Assembly (NCBI GenBank): GCA_913009825.1
Contig: CAJVYQ010000010.1
Coordinates: forward strand, 43,281-107,280
Reading direction: 5' to 3'
Length of the DNA: 64,000 bases
Source of the DNA: an uncultured Deferribacteres bacterium
GTDB taxonomy: Bacteria; Zhuqueibacterota; JdFR-76; DREG01
Part shown: positions 18,062 to 26,668 of the stretch, in pieces
How the letters are laid out: each line of letters begins with the position of its first letter
Numbering within the stretch: the first letter of the stretch is position 1
Notes under the pieces: generated by a model
What the model was told of the DNA's origin: nothing
The model's database searches: none
The model's input: only the letters and a program-made list of their open reading frames with translations
Program-made: the position numbers and the translations under genes

Positions 18062-19402
18062 GTGAAAAAAAATTCTCCAAAAATCCTGATTAAAAACGCT
18101 GTTTTAGCAACCTTCGACAGAGACGAAAAACCGCAGCGCGGCGATATTTTGATCGAAGGGAGCGATATCCGGCAGATTGGGACTTCTCTGCCGGAAGAAA
18201 ATGCGGAAGTTGTCGATGCCTCCGGTTTGGTGGCCATGCCCGGCTTCGTTCAAACACACATCCATCTCTGCCAGACTCTATTCAGAAACCTGGCCAACGA
18301 TCTGGAGCTGCTGGATTGGCTGAGGCAGCGGATCTGGCCGCTGGAAGCAGCCCACAACCGGGCATCCCTGGCTATCTCCGCCCGGCTCGGTCTGTTGGAA
18401 TTGATAAAGAGCGGCACAACCGCCATTCTGGATATGGGTAGTGTACGGGATACGGATATTATTTTGCAGGAGGTTGCCAACAGTGGTTTGCGTGCTTCTG
18501 TGGGCGTCACTTTCATGGATGGGGGTGAAGGGGTGCCGCAGGAACTTTCACGGCCGGCTGCCGAGAGTATCTTCTATTTCAAGCAATTGTTCCCGGTGTG
18601 GCATGGAAAGAAAAATGGAAGGATCCAATTAAATCTGGCGCCCCGTTTTGCGTTGTCGTGCTCGGAAAATGTTTTACAAGATATCGCCGGATTAGCTAAG
18701 GAATACGATCTGCTGATCCACACTCACGCCTCTGAAAACAGAAAAGAGGTGGCTTTCATCAGAGAGATGTATGGTTTGGGAAATGTAGCCTATTACCATA
18801 AATTGGGTTTGACCGGCAAAAACCTTTGCCTGGCACATTGTATCTGGCTGGATGATGAAGAAGTCGACATTTTGGCCGCCACGGGAAGTAATGTTCTCCA
18901 TTGTCCGTCATCGAACTTAAAATTGGCTTCCGGTATTGCCGATATTCCAAGGTTTCTTGATTCGGGCATCAACTGTTCTTTGGGTGCAGACGGCGCGCCG
19001 TGTAACAACAATTTGAATATATTTTGGGAAATGCGGCTGGCCGGTTTGATCCAGAAACCGATTCACGGTCCGGATGCCATGCCGGCTAAAAAAATTATTG
19101 AAATGGCTACTGTAAATGGCGGGCGGACACTTCAATTAAGCGGCCGGATTGGGAGTCTGCAAATAGGTAAAAAGGCGGATATCATTTTGATCGATTTGAA
19201 CAGCGTACACACCGTGCCTGGTGATAACCTGTACACCCAACTGGTGTATGCCGCCAATCAGGAAAATATCCATTCTGTTTTTATCGATGGCAAACCGGTT
19301 ATGCGTAACCGGAAAGTTTTGACAATTAATGAGAAAGAAACCCTGCGCCGGGCGAATGAGGAATATGAAGGGTTGCTTCGGCGGGCAAACATACAAACAT
19401 GA
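18062..19402 (+). CDS. Aminohydrolase, 5'-deoxyadenosine / guanine deaminase-like
   Basis: A 446-residue metal-dependent amidohydrolase of the TRZ/ATZ group, starting at GTG 18062. Metal-ligand motifs of the superfamily are present: GFVQTHIHLCQTLFRNL, HTHASENRKEV, LAHCIWLDDEE, and the aspartate in LGADGAPCNNNLN. The HCPSSNLKLASGIA and GAPCNNNLNIFWEMRLA stretches are most like enzymes annotated as 5'-deoxyadenosine / S-adenosylhomocysteine deaminase; guanine deaminase is the other candidate. The following gene is adenine deaminase, so a purine-ring deamination role is well supported, but the exact substrate is not. Confidence 0.8.
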   Translation: MKKNSPKILIKNAVLATFDRDEKPQRGDILIEGSDIRQIGTSLPEENAEVVDASGLVAMPGFVQTHIHLCQTLFRNLANDLELLDWLRQRIWPLEAAHNRASLAISARLGLLELIKSGTTAILDMGSVRDTDIILQEVANSGLRASVGVTFMDGGEGVPQELSRPAAESIFYFKQLFPVWHGKKNGRIQLNLAPRFALSCSENVLQDIAGLAKEYDLLIHTHASENRKEVAFIREMYGLGNVAYYHKLGLTGKNLCLAHCIWLDDEEVDILAATGSNVLHCPSSNLKLASGIADIPRFLDSGINCSLGADGAPCNNNLNIFWEMRLAGLIQKPIHGPDAMPAKKIIEMATVNGGRTLQLSGRIGSLQIGKKADIILIDLNSVHTVPGDNLYTQLVYAANQENIHSVFIDGKPVMRNRKVLTINEKETLRRANEEYEGLLRRANIQT

Positions 19403-19424
19403 ATTAACGGAGGAGATGGTTAAC

Positions 19425-21143
19425 ATGCCCAAGTTGGAACAGTTGATCCGGGTGGCTCGTAGTGAAGTGGACGGCGATTTACTGCTGAAAAATGCCAAAC
19501 TTGTGAATGTCTATTCCGGTGAAATTCAGGAAACAGACATTGTCGTGTTTGAGGATAAAATTGCCGGCATCGGTTCCGGGTACCAGGCAAAGCAGGTCAT
19601 CGATTTGGATGGGTTATATCTGGCGCCGGGGTTCATCGACGGTCATGTTCATATTGAAAGCTCGATGATGGAGGTGCCGGAATTTGCCCGTGCCGTGGTG
19701 CCGCTGGGGACAACTTCCGTTATTGCCGATCCTCATGAAATTGCCAACGTGTTGGGCTATGAGGGCATTCGTTACATGCTGGGTGCGAGCAAATATAACC
19801 CGCTAAATGTTTTTTTTATGATGCCTTCCTGCGTGCCTGCTACCGAAATGGAGACGGCCGGCTCGACTCTGCGGGCGTTTGATATTTTACCGCTTTTCAA
19901 AGAAAAATGGGTTTTGGGTTTGGCCGAAGTAATGAATTTTAACGGCGTGATCGAACGGGACGAAACGGTTCTGGATAAGATAAAAATTGCCACGGAAAAA
20001 AGAATAGACGGCCATGCTCCCGGGTTGAGCGGCAAGAAATTAAACGCGTACATCGCAGCCGGTATCCGCTCCGATCATGAATGTACGACGGTGAAAGAAG
20101 CCAGAGAAAAACTGCGGTTGGGGATGCACATCATGATTCGGGAAGGTACATTCATAAAAAATCTCATGGATTTGCTGCCGTTAATTACACCGGAAAACAG
20201 CCGGCGCTGTTGTTTTGTAACCGATGATCGCCATCCCAACGATATTTTGCAGGAAGGTCACATCAATTTTATGATCAAAAAGGCCATCGACTTTGGCATC
20301 GATCCGGTTACGGTGATCAGAATGGCTACTTCAAATACGGCGGAGTATTTTGGCTTGCGGGAACTGGGCGGGATCCGGCCCGGAAATTATGCCGATATGG
20401 TCTCTTTTGGTGATTTCGAGCATTTTAATATCAAACACGTTTTTAAAAACGGCGAGCTGGTTGCCCTGGATGGGAAAACCCTTTACAGTCCACCGGTTCG
20501 GCCGGAATCAAAAATACGATCTTCGGTGAATATCAAATGGTTGCAGGGGGATGAATTTACAATTCCGGCCGAGGGCGGCAAGGCACGGGTAATCGGGCTG
20601 GTACCGGATCAGGCTTTAACAGAATCTCTTGTCGCAGAAGCGCCGGTGCGGGACGGCAAAGTTGTTTCCGACCCTGAGCGGGATCTGCTGCGGATTTTTG
20701 TGGTGGAGCGGCACAGGGCTACCGGAAATATCGGCAAGGGCCTGGTAAAAGGGTTCGGCCTGAAGCGCGGCGCCATTGCCTCGTCCATCGCCCACGACTC
20801 CCACAACATCATTGTGGTTGGTGTCGGTGACGATGAAATTATGCACGCTGTGATTCAAATAAATAAAATGGGCGGTGGTCTTGTTGTGGTAGATGGCGGC
20901 CGGGTGCTGGAAAGATTGGAATTACCCATCGCCGGCCTGATGTCCAAAGAATCGCTGGAACTTGTCAGCCGGCATACCGACCGGCTAATTCAGGCAACCC
21001 GGAAATTGGGATGCACCGTGCAGGATCCTCTGATGGCATTAAGTTTTATGGCGCTGCCGGTCATTCCCACCTTGAAATTGTCGGATCAGGGATTGATAGA
21101 TGTGGAAACCTTCTCCTTTGTCGATCTGTTTGTGGATGAATAA
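19425..21143 (+). CDS. ade: Adenine deaminase
   Basis: Converts adenine to hypoxanthine and ammonia. I choose ATG 19425 because GGAGGAG at 19409-19415 lies 9 bases before it; upstream ATGs in frame overlap either the Shine-Dalgarno site or the preceding gene. The 572 residues show the Ade-type motifs GFIDGHVHIESSMMEVPEFA, SVIADPHEIANVLG, GHAPGLSGKKLNAYIAAGI, CFVTDDRHPNDI, and the C-terminal HDSHNIIVVGVGDDEI. It lies 22 bp downstream of the aminohydrolase and completes a set that can turn adenosine into adenine (pnp) and then hypoxanthine. Confidence 0.95.
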   Translation: MPKLEQLIRVARSEVDGDLLLKNAKLVNVYSGEIQETDIVVFEDKIAGIGSGYQAKQVIDLDGLYLAPGFIDGHVHIESSMMEVPEFARAVVPLGTTSVIADPHEIANVLGYEGIRYMLGASKYNPLNVFFMMPSCVPATEMETAGSTLRAFDILPLFKEKWVLGLAEVMNFNGVIERDETVLDKIKIATEKRIDGHAPGLSGKKLNAYIAAGIRSDHECTTVKEAREKLRLGMHIMIREGTFIKNLMDLLPLITPENSRRCCFVTDDRHPNDILQEGHINFMIKKAIDFGIDPVTVIRMATSNTAEYFGLRELGGIRPGNYADMVSFGDFEHFNIKHVFKNGELVALDGKTLYSPPVRPESKIRSSVNIKWLQGDEFTIPAEGGKARVIGLVPDQALTESLVAEAPVRDGKVVSDPERDLLRIFVVERHRATGNIGKGLVKGFGLKRGAIASSIAHDSHNIIVVGVGDDEIMHAVIQINKMGGGLVVVDGGRVLERLELPIAGLMSKESLELVSRHTDRLIQATRKLGCTVQDPLMALSFMALPVIPTLKLSDQGLIDVETFSFVDLFVDE

Positions 21144-21166
21144 ACAAATATTTAAAATGGAGTTCG

Positions 21167-21739
21167 ATGAAAAAATGGCAACTCAGGGCTAAAATTTATT
21201 ATTGGTTCAGAAAAGTATTTCCGATTAATCTTTTTTTTGCCGAAGAAACAGACAACCTTTTAGACCTGCTGAAACGGGTGACCAACCAACCTAAAAATAT
21301 TCTGGACCTGGGTACCGGGATAGGCGACACATTGAAATATCTACCCATAGGAGAGAGGCGTGTTTTACTGGACTTTTCTCCGGCGATGCTGGCTAACGCC
21401 CCTGCGTTTCCCGGCGACCAAAAAATAATAGGAGATATTTTGCAAATGCCGGTAAAACAACAGAAATTTGATCTGATCACCTGCATCGGGGTGAGTGAAT
21501 ATATTTATGAAAAAGCGGTGTTGTTAGAGCAAATTTATGATAGCCTGAACCCGGAAGGATTTGCGATCATCACCTTTTCTCCTAAAAACATGATTACACG
21601 CCTCCGGAAATTATTGGGGAAGAGAATTTATCCTCTTTCCGGTTCTACAGCTCACGATCTGATTGCCGCACGGGGATTTTACCTGGTTTGGGTCTATAAA
21701 TCCGCCATGCAATCACAATATTTAGTGCAAAAGTTGTAA
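21167..21739 (+). CDS. Class I SAM-dependent methyltransferase
   Basis: A 190-residue protein with the Rossmann SAM motif ILDLGTGIGDTLKYLP near residue 45, the acidic LLDFSPAML at the end of strand 2, GDILQMP, and FDLITCIGVSEYIYE as motif IV-like. It belongs to the small-molecule methyltransferase fold (UbiE/MetW-like), but the substrate cannot be told. It follows adenine deaminase by 23 bp and may be part of the same transcript. Confidence 0.75.
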   Translation: MKKWQLRAKIYYWFRKVFPINLFFAEETDNLLDLLKRVTNQPKNILDLGTGIGDTLKYLPIGERRVLLDFSPAMLANAPAFPGDQKIIGDILQMPVKQQKFDLITCIGVSEYIYEKAVLLEQIYDSLNPEGFAIITFSPKNMITRLRKLLGKRIYPLSGSTAHDLIAARGFYLVWVYKSAMQSQYLVQKL

Positions 21740-21843
21740 TTGTTTTTTTTTTGATAAAAGTATCGGGAATTCATCAAGTTGTTTCAAGAAAAGTGTTCCC
21801 GGGTTTGCAAACTTTCGTAAACAATGATTGTTGTTTTTGTTAG

Positions 21844-22160
21844 CAACAGTTATACTTTTTATGCAAGCAGAAAGATTTGGTTGAGATATTAGAGCTAAAT
21901 ATCCAAGAAGATCATGTGCATTTAGTGATAGAGATTCCCCCGAAATATTCAGCAGTTCGATAGTGGGATTTTTAAAGGGGAAGTTATCGCCGCGTCTATT
22001 TCACCTCCGCACAAGATTAGGCAAACAGTATTGGGGACGTCCTTTTTGATCACGTGGTTACTGTGTAAGCACAGCAGGCCTTGATGAAGAACGAATTCGT
22101 AAGTATGTAAAATAGCAAGAGAAAAAAGAAAAAGATAATGAGAAAGACCAATTGAATTAA
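21844..22160 (+). pseudogene. Decayed IS200/IS605-type Y1 transposase (TnpA)
   Basis: Two reading frames recover a typical IS200 transposase C-terminal half. Frame one gives LVEILELNIQEDHVHLVIEI and PPKYSAVR, with the HUH histidines (HVH), up to a TAG at 21961. A frame change near 21955 then gives IVGFLKGKLSPRLF, KQYWGRPF, a TGA where Trp is expected, and SRGYCVSTAGLDEERIRKYV with the catalytic-tyrosine helix. A TAG and the tail QEKKEKDNEKDQLN follow. One frameshift and two nonsense codons show it is dead; the N-terminal part is not recognisable. No clear subterminal hairpins remain. Confidence 0.85.
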
Positions 22161-22225
22161 TAAGAAAAGAGAAATTAATCCAATCACTAAATTATATTAC
22201 AAATTTCTTTCCGTTTAGCAGACAA

Positions 22226-22882
22226 ATGACTGATATACCAACACCCATCATTTCCGTTATACTTCCGGTTTACAATCGCCGTCACGTCATTATGCGCGCT
22301 TTGAATTCCGTTGAACAACAGAGTTTCCGCAACTATGAATTGCTGATTGTAGATGACGGCAGCACCGACGGTCTGGAGACAGTGGTTATCCCCGAAGTGT
22401 TACGATGCCCCCACTGGCGCTATTTAAAACATACGAACCGGAAGGTTGCCTGGTCGCGCAACATCGGTATCCGGGCGGCGCTGGGGGAATTTATCACATT
22501 TTTAGATTCGGATGATGAATATCTGCCGGAGCATTTGCAACTCCGATATGACTATATGCTGGCGCATCCGGAAGTGGATATCATTCATGGCGGTGTAAAG
22601 ATAGACGGCCCGGAAGAAACCCATTGGGTGGTTGATGCCGCGGAGCCAACCCAAAAAATTCATATCAACGACTGTTGTGTCGGAGCGACACTGTTTGCCG
22701 GACGAAAAGTTTTTCTAGAGTCCGGTAGTTTTCCCATTGTTCCTTATTCACCGGAATATCATTTTTTGCAGAAAGCAGCCGGCAGGTACCGCATTGAAAA
22801 AGTGGCTTTCCCAACTTATATTTATCATACTGCAGGCGAGGATAGAATCTGCCGTAACCGGGGAATTTTGAAGAACAGATAA
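22226..22882 (+). CDS. Family 2 glycosyltransferase, possibly frameshifted at the C-terminus
   Basis: A 218-residue GT-A fold enzyme transferring a sugar from a nucleotide donor. Motifs are ISVILPVYNRRHVIMRALNS, LLIVDDGSTDG, RNIGIRAALGEFITFLDSDD (DxD-like metal site), and GGVKIDG. The frame ends GILKNR-stop at 22882. Directly after the stop another frame reads WFGYNEDGKLMEEVVFFRNL and continues to a TGA at 22968. Removing the four bases TAAA would join both parts, so the natural C-terminus may have been lost by a 4-bp insertion. The target glycan is unknown. Confidence 0.75.
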   Translation: MTDIPTPIISVILPVYNRRHVIMRALNSVEQQSFRNYELLIVDDGSTDGLETVVIPEVLRCPHWRYLKHTNRKVAWSRNIGIRAALGEFITFLDSDDEYLPEHLQLRYDYMLAHPEVDIIHGGVKIDGPEETHWVVDAAEPTQKIHINDCCVGATLFAGRKVFLESGSFPIVPYSPEYHFLQKAAGRYRIEKVAFPTYIYHTAGEDRICRNRGILKNR

Positions 22883-22985
22883 ATGGTTTGGCTATAATGA
22901 GGATGGCAAACTAATGGAGGAGGTTGTCTTTTTTAGAAACCTGATTTTTGATGGTTCGTCTTTAATTTGAACTGAAAATTGGTTG

Positions 22986-23453
22986 TTAGTGTAACAACTT
23001 AGAAAGAATAATTCCCAGAATAAGCCAGATGGGAATGGAAATAATCAGAGACCAGTTAACCCCCTTCAAAAAGGAAAGGGATTTGTTCAATCTCATTTTT
23101 TCCAGTCCACGGTCGATCTTCACTTTCAGTTCATCCAGATTGATCGGTTTGGTCAAATAGTCGAAAGCGCCATCTTTCATCGCTTTCACAGCCGTGTCGA
23201 TGGAAGGATACCCTGTTAACAAAATGATGACGGTGTGCGGACTGAGCCGTTTGATCTTTTCCAGGAGAGACAAACCATCCATTTTGGGCATGCGAATGTC
23301 GGACAAAATCAGATCGATGGGGACTTCATTAAATTTTTTCAAAGCATCTTCACCATCTCTGGCAACAATTGGCAGATAACCCCATTTGGAGACTACATCT
23401 GATAATGTATCGAGGATATCTTCTTCGTCGTCAATAATCATGATGTTTTGCAT
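22986..23453 (-). CDS. Response-regulator receiver with a C-terminal membrane helix
   Basis: A 155-residue protein made of one REC domain (residues about 3-118) and a hydrophobic tail. The phosphorylation pocket is complete: D8-D9, D52 in LILSDIRMP, T80 in ILLTGYPS, K102 in YLTKPINLDE. After a short basic link, residues about 133-152 (WSLIISIPIWLILGIILSKL) form a single transmembrane segment, ending KLLH. There is no DNA-binding or enzymatic output domain. Stand-alone receivers are common, but anchoring by a C-terminal tail helix is unusual; it would place the receiver on the inner face of the membrane. No histidine kinase lies next to it. Confidence 0.85.
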   Translation of the reverse strand: MQNIMIIDDEEDILDTLSDVVSKWGYLPIVARDGEDALKKFNEVPIDLILSDIRMPKMDGLSLLEKIKRLSPHTVIILLTGYPSIDTAVKAMKDGAFDYLTKPINLDELKVKIDRGLEKMRLNKSLSFLKGVNWSLIISIPIWLILGIILSKLLH

Positions 23454-23481
23454 AATTGGCTCCTGTTTTTAGGAAAATTAC

Positions 23482-23594
23482 TAACTGTTCAAGCTTTATT
23501 TTTGGATAAGATTCACAGGATTTACCGGCTCAAAAATCAGATTTCAATCCTGTTTATCCGGTTGATTCCGTCAAAAAAAGACCTGAGTAGTTAC
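23482..23594. repeat. Family A repeat, diverged left end
   Basis: The right end CCTGAGTAGTTAC is clear; the left end TAACTGTTCAAG is a diverged match to GTAACTATTCAGG. The interior holds AATCAGATTT and AATCCTGTTTATCC segments. The rest of the gap to 23867 is AT-rich with no visible gene. Confidence 0.5.
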
Positions 23595-23867
23595 AAAAAT
23601 TCTGCATGTTTTCAATTGGTGCAATGATTGTACCATATTTATGCGCAAGAAAAAATAAACAGCTTCATATTCAACTGATAAAATATCAACAGGTTATCGG
23701 AGTGTTGTTTAGTGCAATTTTATGAGCCGGCATGAAAGGATGTGGAAAAATTTGCCAATAGGCAAAAATTGTCCGGCAGTATTTTTCAACTTGATTTTGA
23801 CTATTTTTTATTTAATTTATAATTGTTTCTGAACCGTTTTAATAACACAGAAATTGTTTATTGTTAA

Positions 23868-23985
23868 TTTGTGTCTGTCCGAAAATACCCCATAAAATTG
23901 TCATTCCGGCAATCTTCCAGCCGCCTGTCTGCACAGGCAGGCGGCTGGAAACATGCGGGAATGACCAGTTCGGACAAACACTAAT
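23868..23985. repeat. Family D repeat copy 1, in front of the NSS transporter
   Basis: Outer inverted ends are GTGTCTGTCCGAA and TTCGGACAAACAC. Inside is a nested palindrome (GTCATTCC...GGAATGAC, then TTCCAGCCG...CGGCTGGAA) with the 18-bp module CCTGTCTGCACAGGCAGG at its axis (23924-23941). It lies 31 bp before the transporter start. Confidence 0.8.
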
Positions 23986-24016
23986 TTGTATGTTGGAAGG
24001 CGCAACAGGAGAGAAA

Positions 24017-25474
24017 ATGGAGGTGAAAGAACAGTTTACATCCCGTTGGGGTTTGTTGCTGGCGGCAATTGGAATGGCCATCGGTGCCGGAAATATCTGG
24101 CGGTTCCCTCGTGTAGTAGCACAAAATGGCGGCAGCGCCTTTTTGATTCCGTGGGTGATTTTCTTATTTCTTTGGTCCATTCCCTTATTAATTGCGGAAT
24201 TTGCCATTGGTAAACATACCCGCCGCGGTACTATCGGTTCATTTGCAAAAATAATGGGAGAAAAATATGCCTGGATGGGAGCTTTTGTCGGTTTTGTGAC
24301 CATCGGCATCATGTTTTACTATTCGGTTGTTTCCGGCTGGAGTCTGTCTTATTTTATTCAGGCGGTTTCGGGGAAGTTGGCCGCCAAGGCAGATCAACAG
24401 GTTTACTGGCATCAATTTACCTCGTCCTATTGGCCTTTATTATACCACTTTGTGGCCATATCAATGGCGGGATATGTTATCTATAAAGGGGTTGTCGCCG
24501 GCATTGAAAGGGTCGCAAAAATTTTTATTCCCCTGCTGCTGATACTCATGCTCATTGCCGCCGTGCGGGCTTTGTTCCTGCCCAATGCAGTAGCCGGTTT
24601 GAACTATCTGTTTTATCCAAATGTTGAGAAGCTGCTTGATTTTCGCGTTTGGCTGGAGGCTCTTTCTCAATCGGCGTGGTCTACGGGCGCCGGCTGGGGG
24701 CTGATCCTGACTTATGCGGTGTACATGAAGCAGAAAGAAGATATCAACCTGAACGCTTTCATCACCGGTTTCGGCAATAATTCCGCATCTTTAATTGTGG
24801 CGATTGCCATTATCCCCACGGTTTTTTCGTTACTTAGTCAACCGGACGCGTTAGCTGCCATGGATTCCGGTAATACCGGCCTGACTTTCATTTGGATTCC
24901 CCAGTTGTTCGATGAGATGCCGTTGGGACGCCTGTTCTCTTCGGTGTTTTTTCTGACACTGTTCATCGCTGCCATCTCTTCGCTAATCGCTATGGTAGAG
25001 CTGGCCGCAAGAATTCTGATGGATTTTGGCCTGAACCGGAAAAAAGCCGTGCTGTATGTTTGGCTGAGTTCTTTGCTGTTTGGCATCCCTTCCGCTCTGT
25101 CGCTGGGTTTCTTCAATAATCAGGATTGGACCTGGGGAGTGGGATTGTTGGTGAGCGGTTTTTTCTTTGCCATTGCGGTGAATAAATATGGCGCGGAAAA
25201 CTTCCGTAATAAGCTGGTTAACTCGTCTCCTAATGATATCAGGGTTGGACGCTGGTACAGTTTTTTGCTCCGTTTTGTCATTCCCATCGAATTTGTTGTC
25301 TTAATTAGCTGGTGGTTTTACCAGGCTATCACAACTTATGAACCGCACAGTTGGTGGAATCCATTTTCTACGTACAGTATGGGAACCTGCCTGTTCCAAT
25401 GGGGGATTGCCATGATTTTGTTCATGCTGTTCAACAAAAAAATAGTCGCCAATATCAAACTGGAGGAAGTATGA
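24017..25474 (+). CDS. Sodium:neurotransmitter symporter (NSS) family amino-acid transporter
   Basis: A 485-residue inner-membrane Na+-coupled transporter of the LeuT fold. The start ATG 24017 has AGGAGAG a few bases upstream; the longer frame from 23861 only translates the family D repeat. The opening SRWGLLLAAIGMAIGAGNIW holds the unwound TM1 segment that binds Na+ and substrate, and WRFPRVVAQNGGSAFLIPW is the family signature. About 12 hydrophobic segments follow. Its stop overlaps the start of a MetS-like small protein (ATGA), the known arrangement of MetP-MetS methionine/alanine importers, so small neutral amino acids are the likely cargo. Confidence 0.92.
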   Translation: MEVKEQFTSRWGLLLAAIGMAIGAGNIWRFPRVVAQNGGSAFLIPWVIFLFLWSIPLLIAEFAIGKHTRRGTIGSFAKIMGEKYAWMGAFVGFVTIGIMFYYSVVSGWSLSYFIQAVSGKLAAKADQQVYWHQFTSSYWPLLYHFVAISMAGYVIYKGVVAGIERVAKIFIPLLLILMLIAAVRALFLPNAVAGLNYLFYPNVEKLLDFRVWLEALSQSAWSTGAGWGLILTYAVYMKQKEDINLNAFITGFGNNSASLIVAIAIIPTVFSLLSQPDALAAMDSGNTGLTFIWIPQLFDEMPLGRLFSSVFFLTLFIAAISSLIAMVELAARILMDFGLNRKKAVLYVWLSSLLFGIPSALSLGFFNNQDWTWGVGLLVSGFFFAIAVNKYGAENFRNKLVNSSPNDIRVGRWYSFLLRFVIPIEFVVLISWWFYQAITTYEPHSWWNPFSTYSMGTCLFQWGIAMILFMLFNKKIVANIKLEEV

Positions 25475-25572
25475 AACTTGCTGCCGTGATTTTTATGATC
25501 GTTATGCTGACTATTGTGTGGGGTGGTTTTATTTTTCTTCTGGCGTTTGCCTCCCGGCGCGAAAAAAATTAA
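25471..25572 (+). CDS. MetS-like small membrane subunit of the NSS transporter
   Basis: A 33-residue protein beginning MKLAAVIFMIVMLTIVWGGF, with one membrane helix and a basic tail ending FASRREKN. Its ATG overlaps the TGA of the transporter (ATGA), and GGAGGAAGT precedes it. Size, topology and position match MetS, the small subunit required by MetP-type NSS importers. The W-G-G pattern in the helix and the basic tail are as in MetS-like proteins. Confidence 0.82.
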   Translation: MKLAAVIFMIVMLTIVWGGFIFLLAFASRREKN

Positions 25573-25594
25573 AAGCTTAATCGATCGAGGGTTC

Positions 25595-26599
25595 ATGAAA
25601 TATCAGGACTTTATCAAAGAAATTCTTGCCGGAAAATTTGTTCCGGTCTATTTTTTTTACGGCGATGAAATCTATTTTATCGATGAAGGTGTCGGTAAAA
25701 TCGAATCGAAATTTGTTTCCTCTTCGTCGGCCAATTTCAACCGGGATGTTTTTTACGGGGAGGAAGCTGACGCTGCCCAAATTGTCAATACGGCTTTTTC
25801 CATTCCCATGATGGCGACACAGCGGGTGGTTATTGTTAAAAATTTCCAGCGTCTCTCCCAGTCGGGCAAGGAGTTGATCGTTAAATATTGCAACCGCCCG
25901 TCGCCGCAAACCATTCTTGTCCTGATTGCCGAAAATGTAGATATGAGAAAAAAAGTCTACGTGGCATTGAAAAAAACGGCACAAGTTGTTGAATGCAAAT
26001 CACTTTACGATGCACAGGTTCCTGTTTTTATCCGGCAATATGTTAATGATAAAGGAAAAGATATCCGGCTTTCTGCCATTCATCTGTTACAGGCAAAATT
26101 GGGCAATTCCCTGAATGAATTGATTAATGAAACGGATAAGCTGATGAGTTTTGTCAGCGACAAACAGGTGATCGATGTTACTGACGTTGAGGAATTGGTG
26201 GGCATTTCACGAAATTACAACGTTTTTCAGTTATGGGATGCCCTGGGTGCACGGAACCTGTCAAAAAGCCTTTTGATATTAAGACAAATGTTGGAAACCG
26301 GAGAGAGGTCTGTTGGTATTGTCACTTCATTGACAACTTATTTCTTGCGCCTCTGGCGAATCCGCTCTCTGAAAAGTCAGAATGTTTCGAATAGTGAAGT
26401 CGGTAAAAAACTGCGAATTCACCAATTTTTTCTTCAAGCCAGTATTAAACAGGCTCAACAGTATTCAACCAAGGAAATAAAAAAGATTATGCGTCTTTTG
26501 CTGGATGCCGATATTCATCTTAAATCCAGTTATCAAAGTCAGCGTGTGGTTTTGGAATTGCTTCTTTTGCAGATCGTCACCGGAAAAAAATCAATATGA
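25595..26599 (+). CDS. holA: DNA polymerase III subunit delta
   Basis: A clamp-loader subunit that opens the beta sliding clamp. The start ATG 25595 has GAGG just upstream; the longer frame reads through the MetS-like gene. The 334 residues have the family layout: VYFFYGDEIYFIDEGVGKIE at the N-terminus, FSIPMMATQRVVIVKNFQRL, the LGNSLNELINETDKL AAA+ lid region, and a C-terminal helical collar with ALGARNLSKSLLILRQML. As usual in delta, the ATPase motifs are degenerate. It is 22 bp after the small membrane gene. Confidence 0.9.
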   Translation: MKYQDFIKEILAGKFVPVYFFYGDEIYFIDEGVGKIESKFVSSSSANFNRDVFYGEEADAAQIVNTAFSIPMMATQRVVIVKNFQRLSQSGKELIVKYCNRPSPQTILVLIAENVDMRKKVYVALKKTAQVVECKSLYDAQVPVFIRQYVNDKGKDIRLSAIHLLQAKLGNSLNELINETDKLMSFVSDKQVIDVTDVEELVGISRNYNVFQLWDALGARNLSKSLLILRQMLETGERSVGIVTSLTTYFLRLWRIRSLKSQNVSNSEVGKKLRIHQFFLQASIKQAQQYSTKEIKKIMRLLLDADIHLKSSYQSQRVVLELLLLQIVTGKKSI

Positions 26600-26668
26600 T
26601 GGTCTGGCAGCTAAAACATAAATTGAATTTTTCCGTATATCTTTGAAACGGGAACGTGAATAAAAAAG

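Noticed and set aside
23861..24016. N-terminal extension of the NSS transporter
   Set aside because: It translates the family D repeat; the family start and ribosome site are at 24017.
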